64,000 nucleotides of DNA from Myxococcales bacterium (GTDB lineage: Bacteria > Myxococcota_A > Polyangia > Polyangiales > Polyangiaceae): the NCBI GenBank assembly GCA_016712525.1, contig JADJQX010000001.1, forward strand, positions 248,001-312,000, in the 5' to 3' direction. Both the position numbers and the translations under genes were made by a program. Position 1 is the stretch's first letter; every line of letters starts with the position of its first letter. The notes below the pieces were generated by a model. The model was given only the letters and a program-made list of their open reading frames with translations, was not told the origin of the DNA and ran no database searches. This document shows, one piece after another, positions 45,935 to 54,919 of the stretch.

Positions 45935-46100
45935 AGAGAGAGAAGGGGTGCCCCCACCGCCGGGTGCTCGGCCTACCGGCCTGCGCGCCCGACACCTCCC
46001 CCAAACGCCGTTCTCGGCTTCGCTTCTCCGTGACACGAACGTCACCCACGTGCGCGAAGCCTGCGAGCGGCGAGGGGGAGGTCAAGAGCTCGTGCGGCGG
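45935..46100 (-). repeat. Dispersed intergenic repeat, copy A (minus orientation)
   Basis: About 165 bp. Read on the minus strand it has, in order, GCTCGCAGGCTTCGCGCA, GAGAAGCGAAGCCGAGAACG, a TTTGGGGGAGG run, GGGCGCGCAGGCCGGTAGGC, CGAGCACCCGGCGGTG and GGGGGCACCCCTTCTCTC. The same blocks recur at 51.9, 54.9, 55.1 and 56.1 kb. It starts two bases after the stop of the preceding gene. Confidence 0.75.
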
Positions 46101-46444
46101 CGGGAGGCGCTCGGGAGGTCCCCAGAAATCGACAGGCGACGAAAGAAAACCCGCAACGTCTTCCCGGGACCGACCGAGACAGCCCCCGTGAACGGCAGGC
46201 TCGACCAGCACGAGAGCACGACGATGGCCAAGGCGAGGGCCAGGGCCGTGCCGTCGTGCGCCGCGGGCCGGAAGCAGGGCGACCGTAAGAAACGTGCCCT
46301 TCGGGCTCGAAGAGTTGCCGTAACCTGTCAGCCCCGGCGCGAATTTGCTATCCCGTACCCCGTGATGGTTGGGGCAAGGGCCGGCACGGTCGGGGCAGAG
46401 GGTGGGCGGGGCGCGACAGGGCTCACGGCGCGTCGAGGTGCGCG
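46101..46444. other. Gap upstream of the kinase operon
   Basis: A 344-base stretch after repeat copy A with no supported gene. A possible start region for the kinase operon lies in the last 150 bases (AT-richer at 46338-46352), but no clear -35/-10 pair was seen. A short frame with a hydrophobic segment can be read on the minus strand (about 46190-46280), without start or family match. Confidence 0.3.
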
Positions 46445-48604
46445 GTGACGGCGGCGCCGCACGCGAAGCCGAGGGAGCTCCTTCGGGGCGAGGTGATCCC
46501 GGGCACGTCGCTCCACGTGAAGGGCGTGCTGGGCCGCGGCGGGTTCGGCACCGTGTACGACTGCGTGAACGCGAAGCTCGAGTGCGACAGCGCGGTGAAG
46601 CTCTTGAACGCCGAGCTCTTCGGGCGCTCGGACCTCGAGAAGGGCATGCTCGTCGAGGCGCGGCGGACGGCGAAGATCGAGAGCGACCACGTGGTGAAGG
46701 TCCGTTCGGTCGGGCTGACGCGCGAGGCTCGCTCGCGGCTCTACGTGGAGATGTTCAGGCTCCAAGGCCAGAGCCTCTACGCGGTGCTGCGCGCGCTCGG
46801 GCGCCTCAGCGTGCTCGAGTCGGTGCTGTATGGCATCCACATGTGTACGGGGCTCGCGAGCGCCCACGCTCTCGGCATCGTGCACTGCGACATCAAGCCG
46901 GGGAACGTCTTCCTCACGCGGCTCTACGATCCGCTCACCCGCGGATGGGTGACACGCGCCGTGGTGCTCGACCTCGGCATCGCGCGCTTCGCGACCACCC
47001 TGAGGTCCGAGGGGGGCGACTTCGCGGGCACACCAGGCCTCGCCGCGCCGGAGCAGTTCGAGGGCAGGTTCTACCCGCAGTCGGACGTGTACGCGGTGGG
47101 AGTCACCCTCTTCATGATGCTCACGGGCACGCACCCTCACGCGCCCTTCACGAGCAACCGGCAGGAGCTGATGCGGGCCAAGCTCGACGTGTCGCGCATT
47201 AAGCGGCTGCGAAACGTCCTGCCCGAGGTGTCGCCGGGCTCGTACCTGTGCCCCGAGCTCGACGACCTCGTCTTCCGGATGATCCTGCCGGACTTTCGCG
47301 ACCGGCCCGCGTCGATGGAGCACGTGCTCTCGGAGCTCGCGATCGTCCAACAGAAGGTCGAGGCGTGGGACCTGCGCAAGGCGCTCCTCGCGCAGGGCAA
47401 GGTGAAGCCGCGGGCCCGCGGGGCGGCGACCACGCCTGAGGCGCCCGACGTGATGGCGCACCGGGTTCGTGAGCACTACGGCCAAGAAGGCACGGAGGCT
47501 CCTGCGGGCGAGGAGCTGTCGATCGAGCGTCTGCTCGACTCGGCCGTCGAGGAGCGCAAGGAACGCACACGACGCGGCGGGACCGTACCGGGGCTCGGCG
47601 AAGCGCGGACGCCGGCTCCGATGCGCACGGCGGCGGACGTGCTTGCGACGGCGGCCGAAGAGGAGCAGCTCCGGGAGCTCGACTACAAGAAGGCGATGGA
47701 CGATCTCCCGTTCCGCGGGCCCGCACTCCCGCTGGGCGAGCCGACCCCGGGCCCCGAGGCGTGGGCCAAGCTGGAGCAGGGGCTGCTCGGCGTCGACACG
47801 GAGCCTTCGGGCCTCGGGACCGAGGGGCGGCCCGAGGGCACGGGCGAGCCCGAGCCGGCGGTGATCGCGGAGACGTCGGCCGACCGCGAGTTCTTCTTGG
47901 GAAAGAGCACGCAGAAGTCGGCGGCAGGGCTTCCGATCTCTTCGGCGGAGCCCGAGATGGGCATGGAGGAGCGCGTGCGCATCGCGGCGCTCCCTCGGCC
48001 GGACCGGAGCTTCGCCAACCCGCGTCGTGTGTCGACGTTCGCCGGGAGCGTGAGCACGCCGAGCACCCCATCGCCGGTGCGGGTGCCACTCCAAGCTCGG
48101 CTCCGCGAGGTGTGGGTCACGTCTCCACGGCTGCGCGGGTACGTGTATGGCACCTTGCCGTTCGTGGTCCTGCTCCCCGCCTTCTTTTTCGTCATGGCGC
48201 GGATGGGGTGGGGTGGGCCACTCTTCCGGACCTCGTCTTCGGCGAGCGCGCAGACGGTAGAGCCGGCGGTCGTGGTGGTGAGCTCGGGCGCACCCGTGGC
48301 GCCGGAGCTCGTACCACTGCCGTCGACCGTGCCTGTCTTCGCCTCGCCCGCGCAGCCCGCTACGGGCGCGCACGGAGAGCCCGTGGCGTCGAGCTCGTCG
48401 CGGGCCCACGCCCCGCTGCCGACCGCGAGCGCTTCGGGGAAAGGCGCGCTGCCGACGGGGGCGTCGCATACTTCGAAGCCGACCGCGAGCCCCGCGCACG
48501 CCGCCGAGCCCTCCCGACCGAGCCCGCCAAGCCCGAAGCCCACCCCTACGGCTCCAGCCGTCGATCCGCAGCGCGCGTCCGACATCACCCACAAGATCGA
48601 CTGA
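46445..48604 (+). CDS. Divergent transmembrane Ser/Thr protein kinase
   Basis: A kinase of 719 residues, GTG start at 46445. The catalytic domain (about 20-310) has GRGGFGTVY, Lys52 in SAVKLLN, Asp149 in HCDIKPGN (Cys instead of the usual Arg) and DLG at 176-178 in place of DFG, then GTPGLAAPEQF. Lack of the Arg in HRD suggests it does not need activation-loop phosphorylation. A long linker rich in Glu/Pro and a single membrane span at about 562-586 (YGTLPFVVLLPAFFFVMARM) precede a Ser/Ala/Pro-rich external tail. It is the first gene of a four- or five-gene operon. Confidence 0.9.
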   Translation: MTAAPHAKPRELLRGEVIPGTSLHVKGVLGRGGFGTVYDCVNAKLECDSAVKLLNAELFGRSDLEKGMLVEARRTAKIESDHVVKVRSVGLTREARSRLYVEMFRLQGQSLYAVLRALGRLSVLESVLYGIHMCTGLASAHALGIVHCDIKPGNVFLTRLYDPLTRGWVTRAVVLDLGIARFATTLRSEGGDFAGTPGLAAPEQFEGRFYPQSDVYAVGVTLFMMLTGTHPHAPFTSNRQELMRAKLDVSRIKRLRNVLPEVSPGSYLCPELDDLVFRMILPDFRDRPASMEHVLSELAIVQQKVEAWDLRKALLAQGKVKPRARGAATTPEAPDVMAHRVREHYGQEGTEAPAGEELSIERLLDSAVEERKERTRRGGTVPGLGEARTPAPMRTAADVLATAAEEEQLRELDYKKAMDDLPFRGPALPLGEPTPGPEAWAKLEQGLLGVDTEPSGLGTEGRPEGTGEPEPAVIAETSADREFFLGKSTQKSAAGLPISSAEPEMGMEERVRIAALPRPDRSFANPRRVSTFAGSVSTPSTPSPVRVPLQARLREVWVTSPRLRGYVYGTLPFVVLLPAFFFVMARMGWGGPLFRTSSSASAQTVEPAVVVVSSGAPVAPELVPLPSTVPVFASPAQPATGAHGEPVASSSSRAHAPLPTASASGKGALPTGASHTSKPTASPAHAAEPSRPSPPSPKPTPTAPAVDPQRASDITHKID

Positions 48605-48611
48605 GGATGCC

Positions 48612-49433
48612 ATGAGCCAAGACGACGAGCCCAAAGATCCGGTCCTCGAGAAGCTCCGCGCGGCGCGTGGAAGCTACACGGACGTGGCGCGTGAGATCGC
48701 GAAGGGCGTGGTCGAGTACGACCGCGCGAAGAAGCGCGCCCCCGATGGGGGGCCCGTGCACGATCCCGCGCTCTTCAAGGACGTATCGGACGCACCGGTT
48801 CGCAACGCGGAGCTGGGGATTCCGTTCCGAACAGCGCCCGGCTCCCCCGCGGAGGCCGCGGCGCAAGGGGCACAAAGGTCCGCGGAGGACCTTGGGATCT
48901 TGCCGGAGCCGAAGCCGTTCACGGTACCTCCGCGAGAGCCGCTGCGAGCGAGCCGAGAGGCCGAGACGGTGCCGGTGTCGCGCGACCCGGTGGTGGCTCA
49001 AGAACCTCGGAGGCGCGCGTGGGTGTTCCTGCTCGCGGCGCTGGTAACCGGGCTTGGCCTCATCGCGGTGGTGCGGCTCACGCAGAAGGGCGAGACCCAA
49101 GCCGACGCGGGAGCGACGGCGACGACGGCGAGCGCGAGCGCCACGGTCGTGTCGGCAGCCACGGGATCTTCCGCGCCGATCGTGGCGCCGTCGACCCCGC
49201 CGAGCGCGGTGATGGCGGCACCGAGCGCGTCGCCCATGGCCCCGAGCGCGGCTGTCTCAAGTTCTGTGAAGAGCGCGGCACATCCGGTGGCGGCCCCGAG
49301 CGTGGCGGCGCACGTCCCGACCGCACCCGAGCCCCCGACGGCCGGGACGGTACCCCCGAGCAAGCCAGCGGCGCCAGCCGCCTCCGCGTCGTCGCGGTTT
49401 GGTCAGTTCATCGAAGAGGAGAAGCAAAAGTGA
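48612..49433 (+). CDS. Single-span membrane protein with Ala/Ser/Pro-rich tail
   Basis: A protein of 273 residues, seven bases after the kinase stop. Residues 1-130 are hydrophilic (KLRAARGSYTDVAREIAKG), then one membrane span (about 136-155, WVFLLAALVTGLGLIAVV) and an external Ala/Ser/Thr/Pro-rich tail (about 160-260). No known domain. It has the same layout as the tail of the kinase before it, so the two may act together. The stop overlaps the GTG start of the next gene. Confidence 0.7.
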   Translation: MSQDDEPKDPVLEKLRAARGSYTDVAREIAKGVVEYDRAKKRAPDGGPVHDPALFKDVSDAPVRNAELGIPFRTAPGSPAEAAAQGAQRSAEDLGILPEPKPFTVPPREPLRASREAETVPVSRDPVVAQEPRRRAWVFLLAALVTGLGLIAVVRLTQKGETQADAGATATTASASATVVSAATGSSAPIVAPSTPPSAVMAAPSASPMAPSAAVSSSVKSAAHPVAAPSVAAHVPTAPEPPTAGTVPPSKPAAPAASASSRFGQFIEEEKQK

Positions 49434-50335
49434 AAAGGTGGTGCGTGATCGCGGCGCTCGTAGTGTTCCCGGCGGTGGCGAAGGCCGACGCCGTGTCGGA
49501 CGCGGATGCGCGTTTCAAGGAGGGCGTGGCTCTCCAGAGGGCGGGCAACGTCGACGGGGCGCGCGAGAAGTTCCTCCAGTCGCTCGCGCTGCACCGGAGC
49601 GCGTCGACGCTGATCAACCTGGCGATCCTGGAGGCCGACGCGAAGCACCCCGACCGCGCGCTCGGCTACCTGCGGGAGTGGCTGAAGCACCCCGGAGCGG
49701 ACGTGGCGAAGAAGGCGAAGGTGGAGCGCGAGATGCTGCCCGTGCTCGAAGCCGAGACGGGCCGAGCGGAGGTGAAGGCGCCACCGGGGCAAGAGGTGAA
49801 GATCGATGGACGGAGCCATGGGAACGCGCCGATCCGGGAGGTGGTGGATTTGATGCCCGGGAGCCACGAGGTGTCGTGTGCTGGCAAGGTGGTGACGATC
49901 ACGGTCCGGAACGGGCAGGTGACGTCGGTGGACGTGACGGAGGGCACGAAGGGGCAAGGGCCTGTGACGCCGCCGCCCGAGACGGAGCGAGGCGATTGGC
50001 TATTGCCCGCGACGCTGGGCGGAATCGGGGTGGTTGGCGTCGGAGTGGGCGTGGTGCTCGGAGTGATGTCCTCGTCGGCGAAGAGCGACGCAGAGACGGC
50101 GGGCGCAGGGTTGCGATGTGCGACGCCGACGTCACGGGAGTGCGCGGACGTGCTCGACGCGACGAATCGGGCGAACGGCACGGGGACGGGCGCGATCGTG
50201 GGCTACGCCGTAGGCGGCGCGTTCCTCGCGGGCGCGGTGGTCTCGGCGCTGGTGATTCAGCCGTGGAAAGAGCGGCCGAAGAGGGTGAGTGTCGTGCCGA
50301 GCCTGGGCGGAGCGATGGTCGTGGGGACGTTTTGA
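49430..50335 (+). CDS. PEGA/TPR-like exported protein
   Basis: A protein of 301 residues; GTG 49430 overlaps the preceding stop (GTGA) and follows GAGGAG. A signal peptide ends near AVAKA. TPR-like helices (ARFKEGVALQRAGNVDGARE) are followed by a PEGA-like beta module (EVKAPPGQEVKIDGRSHG, then GSHEVSCAGK) and by a membrane span (LPATLGGIGVVGVGVGVVLG) and another near the C-terminus. PEGA domains are found in surface-layer and signalling proteins of Myxococcota. Its position after the kinase suggests it may be a partner or sensor. Confidence 0.78.
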   Translation: MKRWCVIAALVVFPAVAKADAVSDADARFKEGVALQRAGNVDGAREKFLQSLALHRSASTLINLAILEADAKHPDRALGYLREWLKHPGADVAKKAKVEREMLPVLEAETGRAEVKAPPGQEVKIDGRSHGNAPIREVVDLMPGSHEVSCAGKVVTITVRNGQVTSVDVTEGTKGQGPVTPPPETERGDWLLPATLGGIGVVGVGVGVVLGVMSSSAKSDAETAGAGLRCATPTSRECADVLDATNRANGTGTGAIVGYAVGGAFLAGAVVSALVIQPWKERPKRVSVVPSLGGAMVVGTF

Positions 50336-50346
50336 AGGAGCCGACA

Positions 50347-51816
50347 ATGAAGCGAGCCTTGACGATCGTGGGCCTTGTGGGGATGGGGTTGATTGTCGCG
50401 GGATGTCCGCAAGTGGGGCTGGACCCGTGCGAATTCGCGACGTGCGGAGCCGACGATGGCGGGGCAGACGTGAGCGCTCCCGATGGGACGAGCGACACGT
50501 CGACGGATGCGACGACGGACCGGGATCCGCCGCCTCCGGGCTGTGACACGCCGACGGAGCCCTTGAAGAACCCCGAGAAATGCTTGGTAGATTCGTTTGG
50601 GGTGTTTGTGTCGGCAGCCGGAGCCGACACGAACGACGGCACCAAGCAGAAGCCCTTCAAGACGGTCGGGAAGGCACTCTCGAGCGGCCGTGGGCGGGTG
50701 GTCGTGTGCGAGGGGACGTACACGGAGTCGGTCGAGATCAAGGCGGACGTCGAGATCTACTCGGGGGTGACGTGTGACTTCGCGAAGGCCGGCGGTAAGG
50801 CGAAGCTCGTCGCGACCAAGCCGGAGTACGCGGTGTCGATCTCGTCCCCCGCAAACACCGTGCGCTTCCAAAGCGTGGACGTCGAGGCCATCGACGGCAC
50901 AGAGCCGAGCGTGAATAGCATCGCGATGCTCGTGTCGCAGGCTCAGGCCGTCACCCTCGTCAACGTCGGTCTTTCAGCGAAGACTGGCTTCGACGGCAAG
51001 AAGGGCGACGAGGGGACGGTGGGGGCCATGGGAGACGTCGGAAACGATGCCATGGGTGCCACGCCGGGGGTTGGAAAGTCGAAATTGTGCTCAGCGAACA
51101 CGTCGGGCGGAGCGGGCGGAGCGGCTGGAGCAAACGGTGGACCGGGCGGACCGAATCTGCCGGAAAACCCGGCCGGCGCTACGGGGGCTGGGGGGACGTC
51201 AGGGGTGAATTGCGCCGCAAATGGATTCGCGGGCTTCGGAAAGAACGGAGCCGATGCGCCGAACGCGACACCTGCCCCCAAAGTGACGACACAAGGGACC
51301 ATCGCGACGACGTGGCAACCGGCTCGGGGCCAAGATGGGGTCGCGGGCGGGCCCGGTCAGGGCGGGGGCGGAGGGGCCGGCATCTCCGGTGGCGGTGGCG
51401 GCGGTGGCACTGGGGGCTGTGGCGGATCCGGAGGTAAGGGAGGTCTCGGGGGTGGAGGAAGCATCGCTCTGCTTTCAATTGGCGCAAAGGTCTCCATGCA
51501 GGCCTCGACGCTCCGCTCAGGAGGAGGCGGAGGAGGCGGAGGAGGCGGAGGAGGCGGAGGAGGCGGCCTCGGTGGAAATGGAGGCGGCGCAGGTGCCAAC
51601 GGGTGCCAAGCCGGAAGCGGTGGCCAAGGTGGCAAGGGCGGCGCAGGGTCTGGCGGCGCGGGCGGCATCTCCGTGCCTATCGTCTACAAGGGCACGAAGC
51701 CCGGAGGTGACGCCACCCTCACCTTCGGTACCCCAGGCACCGCCGGCCTCGGCGGCGCGCCGGGAGTGAACGACGGCCCTATGGGACTCGCGCAGAACGA
51801 GCTCGAGGTCCCGTGA
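50347..51816 (+). CDS. Gly-rich lipoprotein with right-handed parallel beta-helix region
   Basis: A lipoprotein of 489 residues (signal ends GLIVAGC). Residues about 40-80 are an Asp/Thr linker. Residues about 85-215 contain a DUF1565/PbH1-like beta-helix segment starting GVFVSAAGADTNDGTKQKPF and continuing with VVVCEGTYTESVEI. The C-terminal half is a Gly-rich array (GGGGAGISGGGGGGGTGG, and a run of 17 Gly near residue 400), with Ala and Asn as spacers, similar to PGRS-type sequences. It probably forms a long surface fibre. It is part of the kinase operon and has a paralogue directly downstream. Confidence 0.8.
   Translation: MKRALTIVGLVGMGLIVAGCPQVGLDPCEFATCGADDGGADVSAPDGTSDTSTDATTDRDPPPPGCDTPTEPLKNPEKCLVDSFGVFVSAAGADTNDGTKQKPFKTVGKALSSGRGRVVVCEGTYTESVEIKADVEIYSGVTCDFAKAGGKAKLVATKPEYAVSISSPANTVRFQSVDVEAIDGTEPSVNSIAMLVSQAQAVTLVNVGLSAKTGFDGKKGDEGTVGAMGDVGNDAMGATPGVGKSKLCSANTSGGAGGAAGANGGPGGPNLPENPAGATGAGGTSGVNCAANGFAGFGKNGADAPNATPAPKVTTQGTIATTWQPARGQDGVAGGPGQGGGGGAGISGGGGGGGTGGCGGSGGKGGLGGGGSIALLSIGAKVSMQASTLRSGGGGGGGGGGGGGGGGLGGNGGGAGANGCQAGSGGQGGKGGAGSGGAGGISVPIVYKGTKPGGDATLTFGTPGTAGLGGAPGVNDGPMGLAQNELEVP
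51521..51567 (+). repeat. 9-bp microsatellite in the Gly-rich gene
   Basis: GGAGGCGGA is repeated head to tail about four and a half times, coding for a run of Gly. The 9-bp unit keeps the frame, so copy-number change would alter Gly-array length without breaking the gene. Confidence 0.85.
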
Positions 51817-51857
51817 CGCGGGGAGCGGCGAGGGTTGCCGAGCGCGCCTCGCCGCAC

Positions 51858-51962
51858 CACGGGCTCTGCGTCTCCCCCTGTCCGCTCGGAGGCTTCGCGC
51901 ACGTGGGTGTGCGTGACGCTACGAGGGAAAGCGAAGCCGAGAACGGACGTTGGGGGAGACCG
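51858..51962 (+). repeat. Dispersed intergenic repeat, copy B (partial)
   Basis: About 105 bp in plus orientation, with GGGCTCTGCGTCTCCCCCTG, GGCTTCGCGCACGTGGGTGT and GCGAAGCCGAGAACGGACGT blocks, but without the downstream GCGCGCAGGCC to GGGGGCACC part. Its last GGGGGAG forms the likely ribosome-binding site of the next gene. Confidence 0.65.
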
Positions 51963-51967
51963 ACACG

Positions 51968-53508
51968 ATGGCGAAAGCGACACGAGGCGATGGCATGAAA
52001 GGACGGAACGAATCGGACGGAGCGCTCAGGAGGCGAGCCGGGCTTTCGCCTTCGTGGCGAGCGGGGGCACCCCTGCTCGTCGGGCTCGTCGTGGTGCACA
52101 TGGCCTCGTGTGTCGGGGATGATCCGGTGGCCGTGGTGGCCGATGGCGGGGCAGACGTGAGCGCTCCGGATGGGGCGAGCGACACGTCGACGGATGCGAC
52201 GACGGATCGGGATCCGCCTCCTCCGGGCTGTGACACGCCGACGGAGCCCTTGAAGAACCCCGAGAAATGCTTGGTAGATTCGTTTGGGGTTTTCGTGTCG
52301 CCTTCGGGAGATGACGGGAACGCAGGGACGAAAGAGAAGCCGCTGAAGACGATCGGGAAGGCGCTTCAGAGTGGGCGTGGACGAGTCGTGGTGTGCGAGG
52401 GCGAGTTTTCCGGTTCGCTCGACATCACGACGGCAGTGGAGATCTACGGCGGCATCTCGTGTGACTTCAAGAAGGCCGGAGCGAAGCCCAAGGTGCTCGC
52501 GTCGAAGCCTGGCTACGGGATCAAGGTCGAGAAGGTGGCGGGTGCGGTGATCCTCGCGGACCTCGATGTCGTCGGCATGAACGCCGCGGCGCCCAGCGAG
52601 AGCAGCGTCGGGGTGTTCGTGACGGAGAGCGCGAACGTGAAGCTGCTTCGGTCGCGGGTGGAGGCAGGAGACGGCGCGGATGCGCCTGCTGCGCGAGACG
52701 GGAGCTTCACGCTTGCCGCACGCGCACCGGATGGTCAGATGGCCGTCGCGAACACCGGCGGCGCGGCGGGAGACACCGGGGCCTGCCCGGGTGGCGGGTC
52801 GAGCAAAGGTGGCAAGGGCGGGGACATCGGACTTGAGGGGCAGGACGGCATGCCTCGGCCACCGGGCGGAGCCAAAGGGCCGGCGACTGCCGATTGTGCA
52901 GTCACGGGAACCGGATTCGGTGGCACCCCCGGCACACCGGGAATGGACCGCGCCGGGCAACCCCGGTCGCCACCCTGACCTCGACGGGCCTCACAGGTAA
53001 CAAGGGCCAAGACGGCGCGTCCGGCAGCATCGGAGGCGGCGGAGGTGGGGGCTACGGGACGGCGGGAGCCGGGGGTGGAGGCGGAGCGGGAGGCTGCGGC
53101 GGGCAAGGCGGGTTCGGGGGCGGCGCGGGCGGCTCCAGCATCGCGGTGGTGTCCTTCTCGAGCACGGTCGCGCTCGAAGCCACGGAGCTCGTGGCCAAGG
53201 TCGCGAAGCCTGGCGGAGTCGGCGGCAAGGGCCAAATCGGCCAGGCTGGGGGATTCCGTGGCAACGGCTCTGGCGGTGCCTGCCAAGGCGGAAACGGCGC
53301 GAAGGGCGGCGACGGCGGCGGCGGCGGCGGCGGCGCGGGCGGCATCGCGGCTGGCATCGCGTGGGCCGGTGGCAAAGAGCCGACCAAGGACGCCACGACC
53401 AAGATCACTCGGCCGACGGGCGCAGGCCCCGCGGGTGGCGAAGGCGGTGCCGGAGCGAGCAACAAGGGCGTGGACGGCGTGCACGCCGACGTGTTCGAGG
53501 TGAAGTGA
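51968..53508 (+). pseudogene. Second Gly-rich beta-helix lipoprotein, frameshifted
   Basis: A paralogue of the preceding gene, start ATG 51968. The first frame runs to a TGA at 52976-52978 with a membrane segment (LLVGLVVVHMASC), the same linker and GVFVSPSGDDGNAG. The Gly-rich C-terminal half continues in another frame from about 52940 to 53508 (GSIGGGGGGGYGTAGAGGGG and further). The two frames differ by one base, so a one-base deletion (or two-base insertion) near 52935-52960 is the simplest explanation. Protein content in both frames is similar to the intact copy. A sequencing error cannot be excluded. Confidence 0.75.
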
Positions 53509-53525
53509 AGTAGTTTGTCTTGAAA

Positions 53526-53551
53526 GAGCGAGGCCCACCTGGGTCTCGCTC
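53526..53551 (+). terminator. Hairpin at end of kinase operon
   Basis: GAGCGAGGCCC (53526-53536) pairs with GGGTCTCGCTC (53541-53551), 11 bp with one G-U pair, loop ACCT; it lies 18 bases after the stop of the last gene in the operon. No U-run, but well placed. Confidence 0.6.
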
Positions 53552-53633
53552 GAGGCGAACTTAGATTCTGGCCCATTGTCCGGGGACGGGCAGATCCTGG
53601 TGGCCGACCACGAGCTAACTTAGGGAGCTCCGT

Positions 53634-53840
53634 TCAGGTAACCCAAACATTCATGCCGGTAAACTCCTTCACCTGCCGCTCGACCTCAGCTCGTGTCGCG
53701 GCGGGCCACTTCATCGATTCTTGGTGGTTGACGATGATTCCGTCCGGCTCGACTTCAATGAAAAAGCCTGCCGGGTCTAGTTGAGCCGCTTTCGCGGCGA
53801 CCGCAATGATTCGACGATCGTTGTTCCTGAACTTTGTCAC
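53634..53840 (-). CDS. Small hypothetical protein
   Basis: A protein of 68 residues from GTG 53840, with AAAGG eight bases in front (GTG 53849 and a longer frame to 53996 are alternatives). It reads VTKFRNNDRRIIAVAAKA, then FFIEVEPDGIIVNHQESMKW, a plausible small alpha/beta fold. Codon use is less GC-rich than neighbours, suggesting acquisition. No family recognised. Confidence 0.45.
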   Translation of the reverse strand: MTKFRNNDRRIIAVAAKAAQLDPAGFFIEVEPDGIIVNHQESMKWPAATRAEVERQVKEFTGMNVWVT

Positions 53841-54232
53841 TGATGTCACCTTTCTGAACGGAGAGCTGCGCTCGACGTTTTCCGTCGCGATGCCATGACC
53901 ACTTTCGTGTGGCAGTTTGACGCTCCTAGCGAGTAGACCCAGAAGTGGAAGCCGAGCGCCGGAATCTTCCCACTCCAAAGGACTACACTGCGACACCGGG
54001 GCGGGGTGTGTGAGCGGAGATTAGCTGACCACTGTCGGTGCGCAAGTGCGCTCCTTGTCGTCTCGGTGCTGCCGGGAAATCGGGATGAGCGGAGCCGATA
54101 GGGCAGCCGGGCGATGGGCCCGCGACTGATTCCGGAGGGGGTGGGCGGAGCGGGAACGAGCACGAGGACGGACGCTGAAGCGCCGTGAGCGACCCAACCC
54201 GCCCACGGTTTCGCGAGCGGAGGTGGGATGAC
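53841..54232. other. Gene-poor gap
   Basis: A stretch of about 390 bases between the small gene and the DUF559 gene. It is less GC-rich than the rest of the window in its first part. I see no supported gene, RNA gene, or promoter. Confidence 0.3.
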
Positions 54233-54265
54233 GGAGGAAGGGCGCCCTTCGGGCGCCCTTCCTCC
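54233..54265 (-). terminator. Strong hairpin after DUF559 gene
   Basis: GGAGGAAGGGCGCCC (54233-54247) pairs perfectly with GGGCGCCCTTCCTCC (54251-54265) around TTC, a 15-bp stem. It begins two bases after the stop of the minus-strand DUF559 gene. No U-run. Confidence 0.7.
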
Positions 54266-54267
54266 CC

Positions 54268-54630
54268 TCACCCGAGGGCCGCGCGAATGCGCACGAGCAC
54301 CGCGGGCAGCGCGCGCTCGACGTGCCACGCTTTGACGCGGAGCACCCGCACGCCGTACCGCGCGAGGTACGCGTCTCGCTCGCGGTCGCGCCACTCGCGG
54401 CCGACGTGGGACGTGCCGTCGACCTCGACGACGAGCCGCGGCTCGGGGGCGAAGAAGTCGACGATGGTGGCCCCGAGGACGACTTGGCGCCGGAATTTGA
54501 CGCCGAGCCTTCGCCCACGCAGCGCCTCCCACAAGATGCGCTCCGACGCGGTGGGGTGACGCCGCGAGTGCTGCGCGCAGGGCGTAAGGAAGTTGCGCTC
54601 GTGACGAAGTGACGGAAAGAGAAACCGCAT
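54268..54630 (-). CDS. DUF559 family endonuclease-like protein
   Basis: A protein of 120 residues that matches DUF559 over its length: an N-terminal helix with SERILWEALRGRRLG, then VKFRRQVVLGATIVDFFAPE, RLVVEVDGTSH, and YLARYGVRVLRVK. The DF and VEVDG positions carry the Asp/Glu that bind metal in the very-short-patch-repair endonuclease-like fold. Such proteins are often encoded near mobile or repeat-rich regions. ATG 54630 excludes an Arg-rich extension. Confidence 0.85.
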   Translation of the reverse strand: MRFLFPSLRHERNFLTPCAQHSRRHPTASERILWEALRGRRLGVKFRRQVVLGATIVDFFAPEPRLVVEVDGTSHVGREWRDRERDAYLARYGVRVLRVKAWHVERALPAVLVRIRAALG

Positions 54631-54827
54631 ATGGACCTCCGGGCCGGCGAGAGCGCCGGCTTCGTGCCCACCGGCGCAGACGCCGTGACAGCGGCGAAGA
54701 TCCGCCTCGCGACGCACCGAGCTGCCGCTGGCGCGGCGTGTGCGCCACAGCACGCAGCCGGCGCTCTCGTTGGCTCGGAGGGCGAGGGAGCTCGCGGCTA
54801 ACGATGGCGAACGTGCTCTCTAGGCCA

Positions 54828-54919
54828 AGGTGCCCCCACTCGCAGGTGCTCTCCGCGCGAAGGTGCCCCCACTCGCAGGTGCTCTCCGCGCGAAGGTGCC
54901 CCCACTCGCAGGTGCTCGG
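54828..54919 (+). repeat. 33-bp tandem repeat
   Basis: Two full units (54828-54860, 54861-54893) and the first 24 bases or so of a third unit. Each has AGGTGCCCCCACTCGCAGGT and ends CTCCGCGCGA. The unit is one edge of the dispersed repeat (copy C), so it looks like a local expansion of it. Confidence 0.8.
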
